Assembly (NCBI RefSeq): GCF_009687865.1
Contig: NZ_BLAE01000099.1
Location: 1-34,650, forward strand
Reading direction: 5' to 3'
DNA length: 34,650 nucleotides
Source: Acrocarpospora macrocephala
Lineage (GTDB): Bacteria > Actinomycetota > Actinomycetes > Streptosporangiales > Streptosporangiaceae
The notes below the pieces were generated by a model. The model was not told where the DNA came from, searched no databases, and was given only the letters and a program-made list of their open reading frames with translations. A program made the position numbers and the translations under genes. Each line of letters starts with the position of its first letter. The first letter of the stretch is position 1. Positions 7,545 to 15,372 of this stretch are shown one piece after another.

Positions 7545-7949
7545 GTGCTGCGTATGGCGCCAGTACACGTAGAACGCACCCCCGACGGCTTCGTCGCCAG
7601 CAACGAACGCGGCGCGCACCTCAAGATCGGCAGTGCCACCGACGAGGGCGTCTTCAGCCCCGTCGAACTCCTGCTGATCGCCGTCGGAGCCTGCAACATC
7701 GTCACCGTCGAACCCCTCACCGCCCAGCGCGGCCACCGCCTGCCCCGGCTCGCCGTCTCCATCACCGCCACCAAAGCCGAGCCCACGCTGCTGGACACGG
7801 TGACGGTCACGTACGAGGTCGAGCTTCCAGAAAGCCTCACGCCGGAGAAGTTCGCCGAGATCGCGGAACGCGTGCACCAGCGGCATTGCACGGTCAGCAG
7901 ATCCTTGGAGCGGGGGACTGAGGTCAAGCTCAACCTGCCTCAGGCCTGA
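7545..7949 (+). CDS. OsmC/Ohr-family protein
   Basis: A 134-residue protein with the OsmC fold pattern. A central PVELLLIAVGACNIVTVE helix carries the first redox cysteine (the AC in VGAC), and HCTVSRSLERG near residue 114 carries the second. OsmC/Ohr proteins reduce organic hydroperoxides with this cysteine pair. The subgroup here (YhfA/OsmC-like) is less well characterised. GGAG at 7537-7540 favours the GTG at 7545; the ATG at 7554 is an alternative. The gene is divergent from the ApbE-like gene across the CTTTCGCGAAAG palindrome. Confidence 0.85.
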   Translation: MLRMAPVHVERTPDGFVASNERGAHLKIGSATDEGVFSPVELLLIAVGACNIVTVEPLTAQRGHRLPRLAVSITATKAEPTLLDTVTVTYEVELPESLTPEKFAEIAERVHQRHCTVSRSLERGTEVKLNLPQA

Positions 7950-8009
7950 GATCCAGACCAACTATCCACCCGTTCATGACGACTTCCATAAAGTCGGTTC
8001 TGTAGCGTG

Positions 8010-8195
8010 GAAGCAGGTCAAGGGGGCTGGAAAGCCACCACACAGGCTATATGTCACAAGGATGCGGGAGGGGAACCGTATCCCAAGCGGGGGAATCCGC
8101 CCAGAGCGCCTTTGGGGGAGGGCGCCTCGGCGGTGCCGCTTAGTGAAAGTCGGGACCGGACAGTTGGGGGACTGTCCGGTCCCGACTGTATTTCG
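8010..8195 (+). ncRNA. Candidate structured RNA with serial GGA-loop hairpins
   Basis: No convincing protein gene covers 7950-8315. From 8025 the + strand can form consecutive hairpins: 8025-8036 (loop GGAA), 8066-8084 (loop GGGGAACCGTA), 8087-8100 (loop GGGAAT), 8106-8125 (loop TTTGGGGGAG), 8128-8138 (triloop), and a 16-bp terminator hairpin at 8148-8187 (loop TTGGGGGA). Five loops contain GGA. The same hairpins on the - strand would have C-rich loops, as in the actinobacterial 6C RNA, so the strand is uncertain. A weak TAGCGT -10-like hexamer lies at 8003-8008. I could not match it to a riboswitch class. It could be a free small RNA or the leader of the downstream gene. Confidence 0.4.
8148..8187. 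terminator. Strong 16-bp hairpin terminator
   Basis: Arms 8148-8163 and 8172-8187 are perfectly complementary (16 bp) around an 8-base loop TTGGGGGA. Only a short T-rich stretch (GTATTTCG) follows on the + strand, as is common in high-GC actinobacteria. It lies 128 bases before the next start codon. Confidence 0.7.
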
Positions 8196-8315
8196 AGCCA
8201 GGCCGCCGCTACCAGGACGGGTACACCTTCACCTCATGAGTTGCACCATCGGTGAGCTGAGGGACAGGATCGCGATGTCGCTCCTCCCGCACGACCTGGC
8301 CATGCGGAGTCCTTG

Positions 8316-9134
8316 ATGACCCATCCATCCGGTCCTCACACGCGGCAGCCGTATGGCCACCATCCACAGCAGCCACCGCCACCCAAGAGCGTGACCTCCG
8401 CCATCGTCTTGACGATGGCCCCAGTCGCGGCCGTCCTGCTGATCGGCGGCTTTGTCATGTTCCTCATCTTCGGCCAGGCGTCCAACCCCTCCGCTGTCCC
8501 CGCACCGGCTTCCTCGCCACCGGCGGCGGCTCTCACCGCGCCTTCCAGCCAACCGGTGACGACGCCTGGCGCGTCGCCGACGGTGCTGATGTCGACTGGC
8601 TATTCTCCGTTCGCCCCGCCCAAGACCCACCAGGGGCAGGGGCCCGCACTGCTGCGCATCGACCCGACCACCGGCGAGGGGCTGATAACACTCACCCATG
8701 CCGGCAACGCGAACTTCATCGTCACCACCGTGGATGCGACCGGCGCTGAGCGGGACCTCGTCAACACCACCGGCCGCTACGAGGGCACCCGGCTGATCGG
8801 CTCAAACAACACACAGATCACCGCGTTACGAATCCAAGCAGATGGCGCGTGGACCGCCACCACCAAACCCCTACTCGACGCACAGGTCTGGAACGGGCCG
8901 ACCATCCAGGGCCAGGGCGATCAGGTCCTTCGCCTGGACCGTCCCATCGGCAGGCACACCCCCGCCCGGGCCTCGCATCCCGGCAAGGGCATCTTCCTCG
9001 TCCACGTGATCGGCAACGGCACTGAACTCCAGGTCGACGCCGCCGACACCTTCACCGGAGAGTTCCTCCTCAAGACCGGCACCACCTTCGTCGACATCCA
9101 CGCGGACGGACCGTGGACCCTCAGCCGCAACTGA
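8316..9134 (+). CDS. Membrane-anchored protein with duplicated extracellular beta unit
   Basis: A 272-residue protein: a His/Pro-rich cytoplasmic N-terminus (residues 1-25), one membrane helix (about 30-52, IVLTMAPVAAVLLIGGFVMFLIF), a Pro/Ala/Ser linker to about residue 90, then two related extracellular beta units. Unit one runs THAGNANFIV ... IQADGAWT and unit two SHPGKGIFLV ... IHADGPWT. Each begins H-x-G-x3-F-x-V and ends I-x-ADG-x-WT, so the ectodomain is an internal duplication. The start at 8316 follows GGAG at 8306; the TTG at 8313 is the only nearby alternative. I do not know the function; surface binding is an inference. Confidence 0.75.
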   Translation: MTHPSGPHTRQPYGHHPQQPPPPKSVTSAIVLTMAPVAAVLLIGGFVMFLIFGQASNPSAVPAPASSPPAAALTAPSSQPVTTPGASPTVLMSTGYSPFAPPKTHQGQGPALLRIDPTTGEGLITLTHAGNANFIVTTVDATGAERDLVNTTGRYEGTRLIGSNNTQITALRIQADGAWTATTKPLLDAQVWNGPTIQGQGDQVLRLDRPIGRHTPARASHPGKGIFLVHVIGNGTELQVDAADTFTGEFLLKTGTTFVDIHADGPWTLSRN

Positions 9135-9149
9135 AACGGCTCAGGGCAC

Positions 9150-9227
9150 TTAGCGGGACATGATGGCGATGCCGAGGCACATTTCGTCGCTGGTGCCTTC
9201 GCCCCAGACCACATAGCGCGGGGGTTA
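9150..9227 (-). other. In-frame C-terminal tail of the copper monooxygenase beyond a TAA stop
   Basis: Immediately after the TAA at 9225-9227 the same frame stays open for 24 codons to a second TAA at 9150-9152. It encodes PPRYVVWGEGTSDEMCLGI and a short end. DEMC is the conserved element of PHM-type monooxygenases whose methionine is the third CuM ligand. The tail therefore belongs to the upstream coding sequence and is now separated from it by one stop codon. Confidence 0.75.
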
Positions 9228-10259
9228 GTTCTGGAGTTGGGGGAGTTGGGCGCGGAGAGAGGCGTCGTGGGTGCAGGTGACGCGGATGGTGTCGCCTGCT
9301 TTGACTTCGACGGGGGATTTCAGGGGGCGGAGGGCCTGGTCGTCGAAGTCGTAGTTGGGGACGTCCAGGAGGGTTTGGGCGGTTGGGGTGCCGGGGTTGA
9401 GTTCGACTTTGATGGAGCGGCCCAGCAGGTGCATGTGGCCGGCCAGGGCGTGGAGGTGGCCGGGTTGCTCGACGGGGACGTCGCAGTGCTGGGTGGGGCC
9501 GGGGGCGGGTGCGCCGCACATTTGGGTCAGGTGGTCGGGGGTGGCCATGGATTCTTGGCCGAAGCGCCGGCCGATGTCGGTGACGGCTGCCGCACGGTCA
9601 CAGAGTGGGCCTGATTCCTTGGCCGTACAAGGGAGTTCGACCTGGGCCGGGAACAGCGCGGTGCCGAGCGGTTCGAGGGCCTTGTCGCTGACCCGCAGGC
9701 GGATTCCCGACTGGTCGGAGCCGGTCCCGCCAAGGGTGTTGTAGTGCACCTGCATGACCAGCTGGCTTCCGCCGGGAAGCGGATGCCCGTACTTGGGATC
9801 GAGCAGGGTCTCGTTGGTGCCGGGCGCCCAGTGCGAAACCCATCCGGCTTCCTGTACGCCCGCGTCCGCGAAACACGTCCAGCCCTGACCGGGAGTGCTC
9901 GCATCCAACGCCTTGGCCTCCGCCGCCTGCTCAGGACTCAGCCTGAAGAAGATCGCATGATGCACGATCGCCAAATTCTCCGGCATGAACTGCGCCCCGG
10001 TAAGGAACCGCGCACCCTCCCCCAACGCCGGATCAATCAGAAAACACCGATAATCATCGGTCCCCCCATTGGGCCCCTTCGGCGTATACGCCTCCGCCAT
10101 CTTCAGCGTGACGAACCTCTCCCCGTCCCGCAACGGCTGCTGCACCACCGCCGTCCCCGAATGCCCCCCATGCCCCGAGACGACCGCCGCCTGCCCCCCA
10201 CATGCCACGACCACCATGGCAACCGCCACCAGAACCAGAATTCCCCGAATTCGACCCAT
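9225..10259 (-). CDS. PHM-like copper type II monooxygenase lipoprotein, truncated by a stop
   Basis: A 344-residue product beginning MGRIRGILVLVAVAMVVVACGG, a signal peptide with a lipobox (VVAC), so a surface lipoprotein. It resembles the ascorbate-dependent peptidylglycine alpha-hydroxylating monooxygenase fold. Tandem histidines in IVHHAIFF and the HY in QVHYNT match the CuH site, and GHMHLLG supplies the HxH of the CuM site. The third CuM ligand (Met of DEMC) lies beyond the in-frame TAA at 9225-9227, so the translated product lacks it and is probably inactive, unless the stop is a sequencing error or is read through. The ATG at 10259 follows GGAG; a GTG three codons upstream is possible. 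No partner gene is recognisable nearby. Confidence 0.78.
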   Translation of the reverse strand: MGRIRGILVLVAVAMVVVACGGQAAVVSGHGGHSGTAVVQQPLRDGERFVTLKMAEAYTPKGPNGGTDDYRCFLIDPALGEGARFLTGAQFMPENLAIVHHAIFFRLSPEQAAEAKALDASTPGQGWTCFADAGVQEAGWVSHWAPGTNETLLDPKYGHPLPGGSQLVMQVHYNTLGGTGSDQSGIRLRVSDKALEPLGTALFPAQVELPCTAKESGPLCDRAAAVTDIGRRFGQESMATPDHLTQMCGAPAPGPTQHCDVPVEQPGHLHALAGHMHLLGRSIKVELNPGTPTAQTLLDVPNYDFDDQALRPLKSPVEVKAGDTIRVTCTHDASLRAQLPQLQN

Positions 10260-10360
10260 GCTCTCCACACTCGCCGAACTCTCTCGCCCTCGCCATCCTC
10301 CCAGGGGAGGTTTCCTTCCTCCTCCGTCAGCATGGGACACCGACCATCGGGACGACCTGA

Positions 10361-10612
10361 AGAGCGCGATTCTCTCCGAACTCTGTCCGTCAGGGGATCT
10401 TCGACTGGGAACTCATCGCACTCCAGCGCACTGTCGCGGCCCGCGATGATGACGGGGTCAAGGACGTGATCCGGGAGAAGTTCTTGGAGCAGATGTGTGC
10501 GCCGAAGCGTGACACCGTCTTCTACGTGGGCAACCAGCAGGCGCATCCGCAGAGTTTCATCATTTTGGGGGTCGTCTACCCCGAACGTGTCAAGCCGACA
10601 TGGCAAAACTGA
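10361..10612 (+). pseudogene. 5'-truncated remnant of an unidentified gene
   Basis: After a TGA at 10358 the frame is open to TGA 10610-10612 and encodes a natural-looking C-terminus, with GIFDWELIALQRT, then VIREKFLEQM, then a conserved-looking VFYVGNQQAHPQSFIILG and VVYPERV. No credible start codon or ribosome site exists before the conserved part, and the upstream DNA is promoter sequence of the lipoprotein gene. The gene therefore appears to have lost its 5' portion. It overlaps the 3' end of the DUF488 gene by 23 bases. I do not recognise the family. Confidence 0.5.
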
Positions 10613-11045
10613 GCCGGTCGCGCACGGCGTTCAGCACGACGTCGCGATGGCACCGCTGTTCGTCGGCTTCGAAGCACATCAACGCGACACTGCGCAGCCG
10701 CGCGGCCGCGGCGATCCGGTCCAGGCATTCGCTGGCTGAAGGGCTCCGGAGTCCCTCGGCGTACGTCTCCCGGGCATTGGCCAGTTCACCTGCGCTGCCG
10801 CCGAATCCTGCCCGGTTCCATTTGGGGTTGCCGAGTTCGCGCAGGTGTTCATAGGCAATCCCGGCCTCTCCCAGCGCGCCGGCCAGGGCCGTCTTGCTGA
10901 ACCCACGCTTGCGGGAGATCGGATTGAGCCGGACGTCCACCAGCAATGTCACGCCAGAGAGCTGAAGGCGCCGGATGAACTCGTCGAGTCCGAGGCCTTC
11001 GTATCCGACCCCGGCCAACCGGATGTCCCGCTCGATCGTCAGCAT
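10590..11045 (-). CDS. DUF488 domain protein
   Basis: A 151-residue protein of the DUF488 family. Visible are the N-terminal GVGYEGLGLDEFIRRL segment (usually TIGhs), LLVDVRLNPISRKRGFSK (VDVRxxPxSR) and the C-terminal LMCFEADEQRCHRDVV, the family CxExxxxxCHR signature. The histidine-cysteine cluster suggests a nucleic-acid or metal-related role, but no activity is established. The start at 11045 follows GAGAGGGTG. The convergent neighbour is a truncated gene. Confidence 0.85.
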   Translation of the reverse strand: MLTIERDIRLAGVGYEGLGLDEFIRRLQLSGVTLLVDVRLNPISRKRGFSKTALAGALGEAGIAYEHLRELGNPKWNRAGFGGSAGELANARETYAEGLRSPSASECLDRIAAAARLRSVALMCFEADEQRCHRDVVLNAVRDRLSFAMSA

Positions 11046-11172
11046 GATCTACACCCTCTCACGCCTGGTCGCAGGTGTCCTCGACATGCCCTCTCTTCCC
11101 CACAACCAGGGTGGGGACTCATCCGAGGTTCGGTCTTGACGGTTAGGCAGTGATTGCAACATCCTGTCGCGT

Positions 11173-11191
11173 ATAGGTAAGGCTTACCTAA
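11173..11191. promoter_or_regulatory. IdeR/DtxR (DmdR) iron box
   Basis: ATAGGTAAGGCTTACCTAA has 8-bp arms (TAGGTAAG/CTTACCTA) around a central G and matches the iron-box consensus at 16 of 19 positions. It lies 13 bases before the ATG of the siderophore-interacting protein, next to the GAGGAGG ribosome site. It is the second such site in the window. Confidence 0.87.
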
Positions 11192-11204
11192 TTGAGGAGG
11201 GTGT

Positions 11205-11909
11205 ATGCCTACGGTGCCGGCGTTGATTGCTGACCCGATGACGCGGTGGATGGGGCGGCGGGCTGTGGTGGTGGGGGTGGAGGTGCTGTCCGCGGGGTTG
11301 GTGCGGGTTCGGTTCGCTGGGGAGGCGTTGCGGGGGCGGGCGTGGCAGCCGGGGTGTGAGATCGAGTTCCGGGTGGGGGAGCGGGAGTTGCGGCACTACA
11401 CGCCGGCCGCGTTCGACGGGGTGGCCGGGTGGATCGACGTGGTCTTCCAGCTGTACGGCGCGGGCCCGGGAAGCCACTGGGCGCGTGGCCTCACGGTGGG
11501 GGACGAGACGCTGGTGCTGGGGCCGGGGGGCAAGTCGTGGGTGCGGGATGGGGCGACGCACTTCATGGCGGGGGACGCCAGCGCGCTGGGGTTGTTCGAG
11601 GCGCTGACCGTCGGGCTGGGGCCGGACGCGAAGGTTTCGGGCGTGGTGGAGGTGTCGCCGGAGGATGCGGAGGCGGCGAGGGCGTTGCTGCCGAGGCTGG
11701 AGGTGGTGGCCGAGGGCGAACGGCCGGGGGAGGCGATGCTGGCGTGGGTGCGGGAGTTGGCGGTCGAGCGGCCGGACGCCGCCTACGTGGCGGGGCACGC
11801 GCGAAGCGTTCAGGAGGCGCGCGGGCTGCTCTGCGCGGAGCGGGTGGGCATGCGGCGGAAGGACGTCGTCACCAAGCCGTACTGGGCGACCGGGAAGAAG
11901 GGGTTGTAG
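11205..11909 (+). CDS. Siderophore-interacting FAD protein (ferric-siderophore reductase)
   Basis: A 234-residue SIP-family flavoprotein (ViuB/YqjH-like). An N-terminal FAD-binding barrel carries the RHYTPAAF motif (family RxYT), GPGSHWARGLTVGDETLVLGPGG binds the flavin diphosphate, and the C-terminal NAD(P)H domain ends TKPYWATGKKG, typical of the family. SIPs reduce Fe(III)-siderophores in the cytoplasm. The ATG follows GAGGAGG, and the iron box lies just upstream. The stop shares one base with the GTG of the following ABC gene, so the three genes form one iron-repressed operon. In mycobacteria the equivalent domain is fused to the N-terminus of IrtA; here it is free-standing. Confidence 0.92.
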   Translation: MPTVPALIADPMTRWMGRRAVVVGVEVLSAGLVRVRFAGEALRGRAWQPGCEIEFRVGERELRHYTPAAFDGVAGWIDVVFQLYGAGPGSHWARGLTVGDETLVLGPGGKSWVRDGATHFMAGDASALGLFEALTVGLGPDAKVSGVVEVSPEDAEAARALLPRLEVVAEGERPGEAMLAWVRELAVERPDAAYVAGHARSVQEARGLLCAERVGMRRKDVVTKPYWATGKKGL

Positions 11910-13582
11910 TGCTGGGGCAGTTGCTCGCGCCGGTGCGGGGGCGGCTCTGGGCGGCGGCGGGGTTACAGGTCGTCGCGGCCGTGGCGGGGCTGGTGCCGTA
12001 CGTGATGGTGGCGGAACTGGCTCGCGAGCTGCTGGGAGCGGGCGACGCGGGGCGGGCCTGGGCGATCGTGGGGGTGGCGGTCGCGGCGGTTGTGGTGCGG
12101 ATCGTGGCCATGGGGGTGGCGGTCACGGTGACGCACCTGGCCGATGCGGGGCTTCAGCTGCGGTTGCGGCGGGGGATCGTCGCGAAGCTGGGGACGGTGC
12201 CGCTGGGGTGGTTCACTGCCCGGAGCTCGGGCGCGGTGAAGACGGCGGTTCAGGATGATGTGAACAGCTTGCACCACCTGGTCGGGCACGCGGTGCTCGA
12301 TCTGGTGTCGGCGGTGGTGGTTCCGGTGTTGTCGCTGGCCTATCTGTTCTGGGTGGATTGGCGGATGGCGCTGGCGACGGTGGGCACGTTGCCGATCTAC
12401 CTGCTCGCGTACGCGGTGATGATGCGTGGCTACCAGGCCAAACTCGGCGAGGTCGCCGAGGCCACCGCGCGGATCAACAGCACGGCGGTGGAGTTCGTGC
12501 ACGGGATCGCCGTGGTGAAGACCTTCGGCCAGGCCCGGCGGTCGTACCAGCGGTTCGCGCGGGCGGCGGATGATTTCTCGGCGCGGTTCCGGAGCTGGGT
12601 GGAGCCGATGACGAGGATCGAGGCGGCGGCGCAGGGCGCGATCATGCCGGTGACCGTGCTGCTCGTGGTTCTGGTGACGGGCACGGCGCTGGTGTCGGCG
12701 GGCTCGCTGGCCGCGGTGGACATCCTGCCGTTCGCGCTGCTGGGGCTCGGGCTGGGGCAGCCGATAGTAACGCTGGGTTTCGGGATCGGGGCACTGCAGG
12801 AGGCGCGGGAGGCAGCCGGGCGGGTGACGGGCGTGCTCGCCGCACCCGAACTACCGCAGCCGCGGGTCAAAGCGGCGCCGGACGGGCACCTCGTCGAGTT
12901 CGATCAGGTCGGTTTCTCCTACGACGGCGCCAACGAGGTGCTGAGCGACATCAACCTGACCATGTCGCCGGGCACGGTGACCGCGCTGGTCGGGCATTCG
13001 GGCTCGGGGAAGTCGACGCTGGCGCGCCTGCTCGCCCGCTACTGGGATCCGACGTCCGGCGTCGTCCGCATCGGCGGCGCCGATGTGCGCGACATCCCCC
13101 CGGGCGAGCTGGTCGCGACGGTCTTCCAGGACGTACGGCTGCTGCGGATGACCGTCCGCGACAACATCGCCCTCGGTCGCCCCCACGCGACAGACGAGGA
13201 GATATACGCCGCCGCCAAAGCCGCCCAGATCCACGACCGCATACTCGCCCTGCCCGGCGGCTACGACGCGGAGGCCGACCTGTCGGGCGGGGAGGCGCAG
13301 CGGGTGAGCATCGCGCGGGCGCTGCTGGCCGACACGCCCGTGCTCGTGCTCGACGAGGCCACCGCGTTCGCCGATCCCGAATCGGAGGCCGCCATCCAGG
13401 ACGCGCTGTCGACTCTGGCGGCGGGCCGCACGGTCCTGGTCATCGCCCACCGCCTGCCGACGATCGTCGGCGTCGATCAGATCGTCGTGCTGGATCGGGG
13501 CCGGATCGCGCAGCGCGGCACGCATCCGCAACTGCTCGCCGAGAACGGGGTCTATCGCACGCTTTGGGAGAGGTCACGATGA
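11909..13582 (+). CDS. IrtA-like ABC half-transporter (siderophore import)
   Basis: A 557-residue half-transporter: six membrane helices (about residues 1-310, type IV exporter fold), then an ATPase domain with Walker A GHSGSGKST, the signature LSGGEAQRVS, Walker B VLVLDEAT and the H-loop IAHR. The GTG start overlaps the SIP stop by one base (TAGTG), with AGAAGGGG upstream. With its partner it matches the IrtA/IrtB and YbtP/YbtQ pairs, which import ferric siderophores despite the exporter fold. The SIP domain normally fused to IrtA is the preceding gene. Iron uptake is a strong contextual inference; the siderophore is unknown and no synthesis genes are in the window. Confidence 0.88.
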   Translation: MLGQLLAPVRGRLWAAAGLQVVAAVAGLVPYVMVAELARELLGAGDAGRAWAIVGVAVAAVVVRIVAMGVAVTVTHLADAGLQLRLRRGIVAKLGTVPLGWFTARSSGAVKTAVQDDVNSLHHLVGHAVLDLVSAVVVPVLSLAYLFWVDWRMALATVGTLPIYLLAYAVMMRGYQAKLGEVAEATARINSTAVEFVHGIAVVKTFGQARRSYQRFARAADDFSARFRSWVEPMTRIEAAAQGAIMPVTVLLVVLVTGTALVSAGSLAAVDILPFALLGLGLGQPIVTLGFGIGALQEAREAAGRVTGVLAAPELPQPRVKAAPDGHLVEFDQVGFSYDGANEVLSDINLTMSPGTVTALVGHSGSGKSTLARLLARYWDPTSGVVRIGGADVRDIPPGELVATVFQDVRLLRMTVRDNIALGRPHATDEEIYAAAKAAQIHDRILALPGGYDAEADLSGGEAQRVSIARALLADTPVLVLDEATAFADPESEAAIQDALSTLAAGRTVLVIAHRLPTIVGVDQIVVLDRGRIAQRGTHPQLLAENGVYRTLWERSR

Positions 13583-15372
13583 TCAGGCAGTTGATGATGC
13601 TGACCGGGGCTGCCCGGATCCGGGGATATCTGCTGACACTCGGGGCATTCGCCATCGTGCAAGGGCTGGCCTTCGTGCTGATCGTGCCCGTGCTGCGGGC
13701 TTTGTTCGCGGGTGATCCGGCGGCGGCGTGGCCGTGGCTGGGCGGGCTCGCCCTCGCGGTGCTGGTGTGCGGGGTCCTGCAGTATCGGCAGGCCGTGCTG
13801 GGTTTCTCGGTCGGGCTCGACCTGTCGCGCAGCCTCTACCACCAGCTGGGCGACCACCTGTCCGCGCTGCCACTCGGCTGGTTCCAGGCCGACCGGGTGG
13901 GACGGATCGGGCGTCTGGTGGTGCAGGGCGTGCGCGCGGTGATGGGCGTGCCGGCGCATCTGCTGCAACCGCTGGTCACGGCGTATCTGACCCCGGCGAC
14001 GGTGGTCGTGGCGAGCCTCTTCCCCGACTGGCGGCTGGGGCTGGCACTCGCGGTCGGCGGCCTGGTGCTCGCCGGAACACATCGGTACACGGCCGGTCTG
14101 ATGGAGCGCGTGGACCATTCTGTGGATGCCGCCAGTGCCGAGGCGGGCAGCAGGGTGGTGGAGTTCGCGCAGGCTCAGGCCGTACTGCGGGGCTTCGGCA
14201 GGACAGGTCCGGCGTACACCGAACTGGAGTCAGCACTCCTCCAGCAGTATCGGGCCGGGCGGCGCTCGGTCACGAGCGCGATCCCGGGGCTGGGGTTGAA
14301 CGCGCTGGCCGTGCAGGTCCTCTACACGGCGCTGATCGCGCTCGGCACCTACCTGACGCTCGGCGGGTCGCTGGATCCGGCCGGGCTGATCGTGCTGCTC
14401 GCGCTGGCCACCCGCTTCACCGAGCCGCTGCTGCTGGCCGCCGAACTGGGCGGCGCGCTCCGGATGGGCCGCAACAACCTGGCCCGCTTCGCCGAGATCC
14501 TCGCCACCCCCACCCTCCCGGAACCCGCCGAGCCGGTACGGCAGCCGCCCCCCGGCGCCCCCGCCATCCAGCTCGACCACGTCGATTTCGGCTACGACGA
14601 CACCCTCGTCCTGCACGACCTCTCGCTGACCGTCCCGCCGCGCACGATGACCGCGCTGGTCGGGCCGTCCGGTTCCGGCAAGACCACCGTCACCCGGCTG
14701 ATCGCCCGCTTCTTCGACGTACAGTCGGGCGCCGTCCGGGTGGACGGGCACGACGTGCGCGAGCTCGGCACCGAGGACCTGATGTCGCGGCTGTCGCTGG
14801 TCTTCCAGGACGTCTACCTCTTCGACGACACGATCGAGGAGAACATCAGGCTCGGCCGTCCCGGCGCCACCGACGAGGAGGTCCGGCGGGCCGCCGCGCT
14901 GGCCAGGGTGGACACGATCGTGGACCGGCTGCCCGACGGCTGGGCGACCAGGGTCGGCGAGAGCGGCGCCGCGCTCTCCGGGGGCGAGCGGCAGCGGGTC
15001 TCCATCGCGCGGGCGATCCTCAAGGACGCGCCCATCGTGCTGCTCGACGAGGCCACGGCCGCGCTCGACTCCGACAACGAGGCCGCCGTCATCGAGGCGC
15101 TGCACGCGCTGACCGAGGACAGGACGCTGCTGGTGATCGCGCATCGGCTCGCCACGGTCCGGGCCGCCGATCAGATCGTCGTCCTGGACGGCGGCCGGGT
15201 GGCCGAGACAGGCGATCATGATCGATTGCTGGCGGCGGGCGGCCGGTATGCCGCGTTCTGGCGGGAGCGTACCCGCGCGGCCGGATGGCGGCTGATCTCG
15301 CGCGAAGATGGGCGGCATGACCACGCCGCGTCCGAGCCCTCGTCCGGGACGACGTCCCAGCTTCAGTCTTGA
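13579..15372 (+). CDS. IrtB-like ABC half-transporter (siderophore import)
   Basis: A 597-residue half-transporter with the same layout as its neighbour: six membrane helices, then Walker A GPSGSGKTT, the signature LSGGERQRVS, Walker B VLLDEATAALD and IAHR. The ATG overlaps the TGA of the upstream half by four bases (ATGA), which points to co-translation of a heterodimer. The extreme C-terminus (from about residue 577) overlaps the start of a TetR gene read in another frame and has the look of a non-conserved extension. The product should form the IrtAB-like importer with the previous protein, feeding the reductase encoded first in the operon. Confidence 0.88.
   Translation: MIRQLMMLTGAARIRGYLLTLGAFAIVQGLAFVLIVPVLRALFAGDPAAAWPWLGGLALAVLVCGVLQYRQAVLGFSVGLDLSRSLYHQLGDHLSALPLGWFQADRVGRIGRLVVQGVRAVMGVPAHLLQPLVTAYLTPATVVVASLFPDWRLGLALAVGGLVLAGTHRYTAGLMERVDHSVDAASAEAGSRVVEFAQAQAVLRGFGRTGPAYTELESALLQQYRAGRRSVTSAIPGLGLNALAVQVLYTALIALGTYLTLGGSLDPAGLIVLLALATRFTEPLLLAAELGGALRMGRNNLARFAEILATPTLPEPAEPVRQPPPGAPAIQLDHVDFGYDDTLVLHDLSLTVPPRTMTALVGPSGSGKTTVTRLIARFFDVQSGAVRVDGHDVRELGTEDLMSRLSLVFQDVYLFDDTIEENIRLGRPGATDEEVRRAAALARVDTIVDRLPDGWATRVGESGAALSGGERQRVSIARAILKDAPIVLLDEATAALDSDNEAAVIEALHALTEDRTLLVIAHRLATVRAADQIVVLDGGRVAETGDHDRLLAAGGRYAAFWRERTRAAGWRLISREDGRHDHAASEPSSGTTSQLQS

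Noticed and set aside
7980-7994. Small hairpin GACTT-CCATA-AAGTC after the OsmC-like gene as a terminator
   Set aside because: The stem of 5 bp with an AT-rich core and no T-run is too weak to call.
8010-8195. Known riboswitch (c-di-AMP, cobalamin, SAM-IV, ZTP or fluoride) in this region
   Set aside because: None of the conserved core sequences I know for these classes is present.
8236-8316. 26-codon frame (MSCTIGELRDRIAM) touching the next start by TGATG
   Set aside because: It has no ribosome site and no regulatory amino-acid run. A leader peptide cannot be excluded but is not supported.
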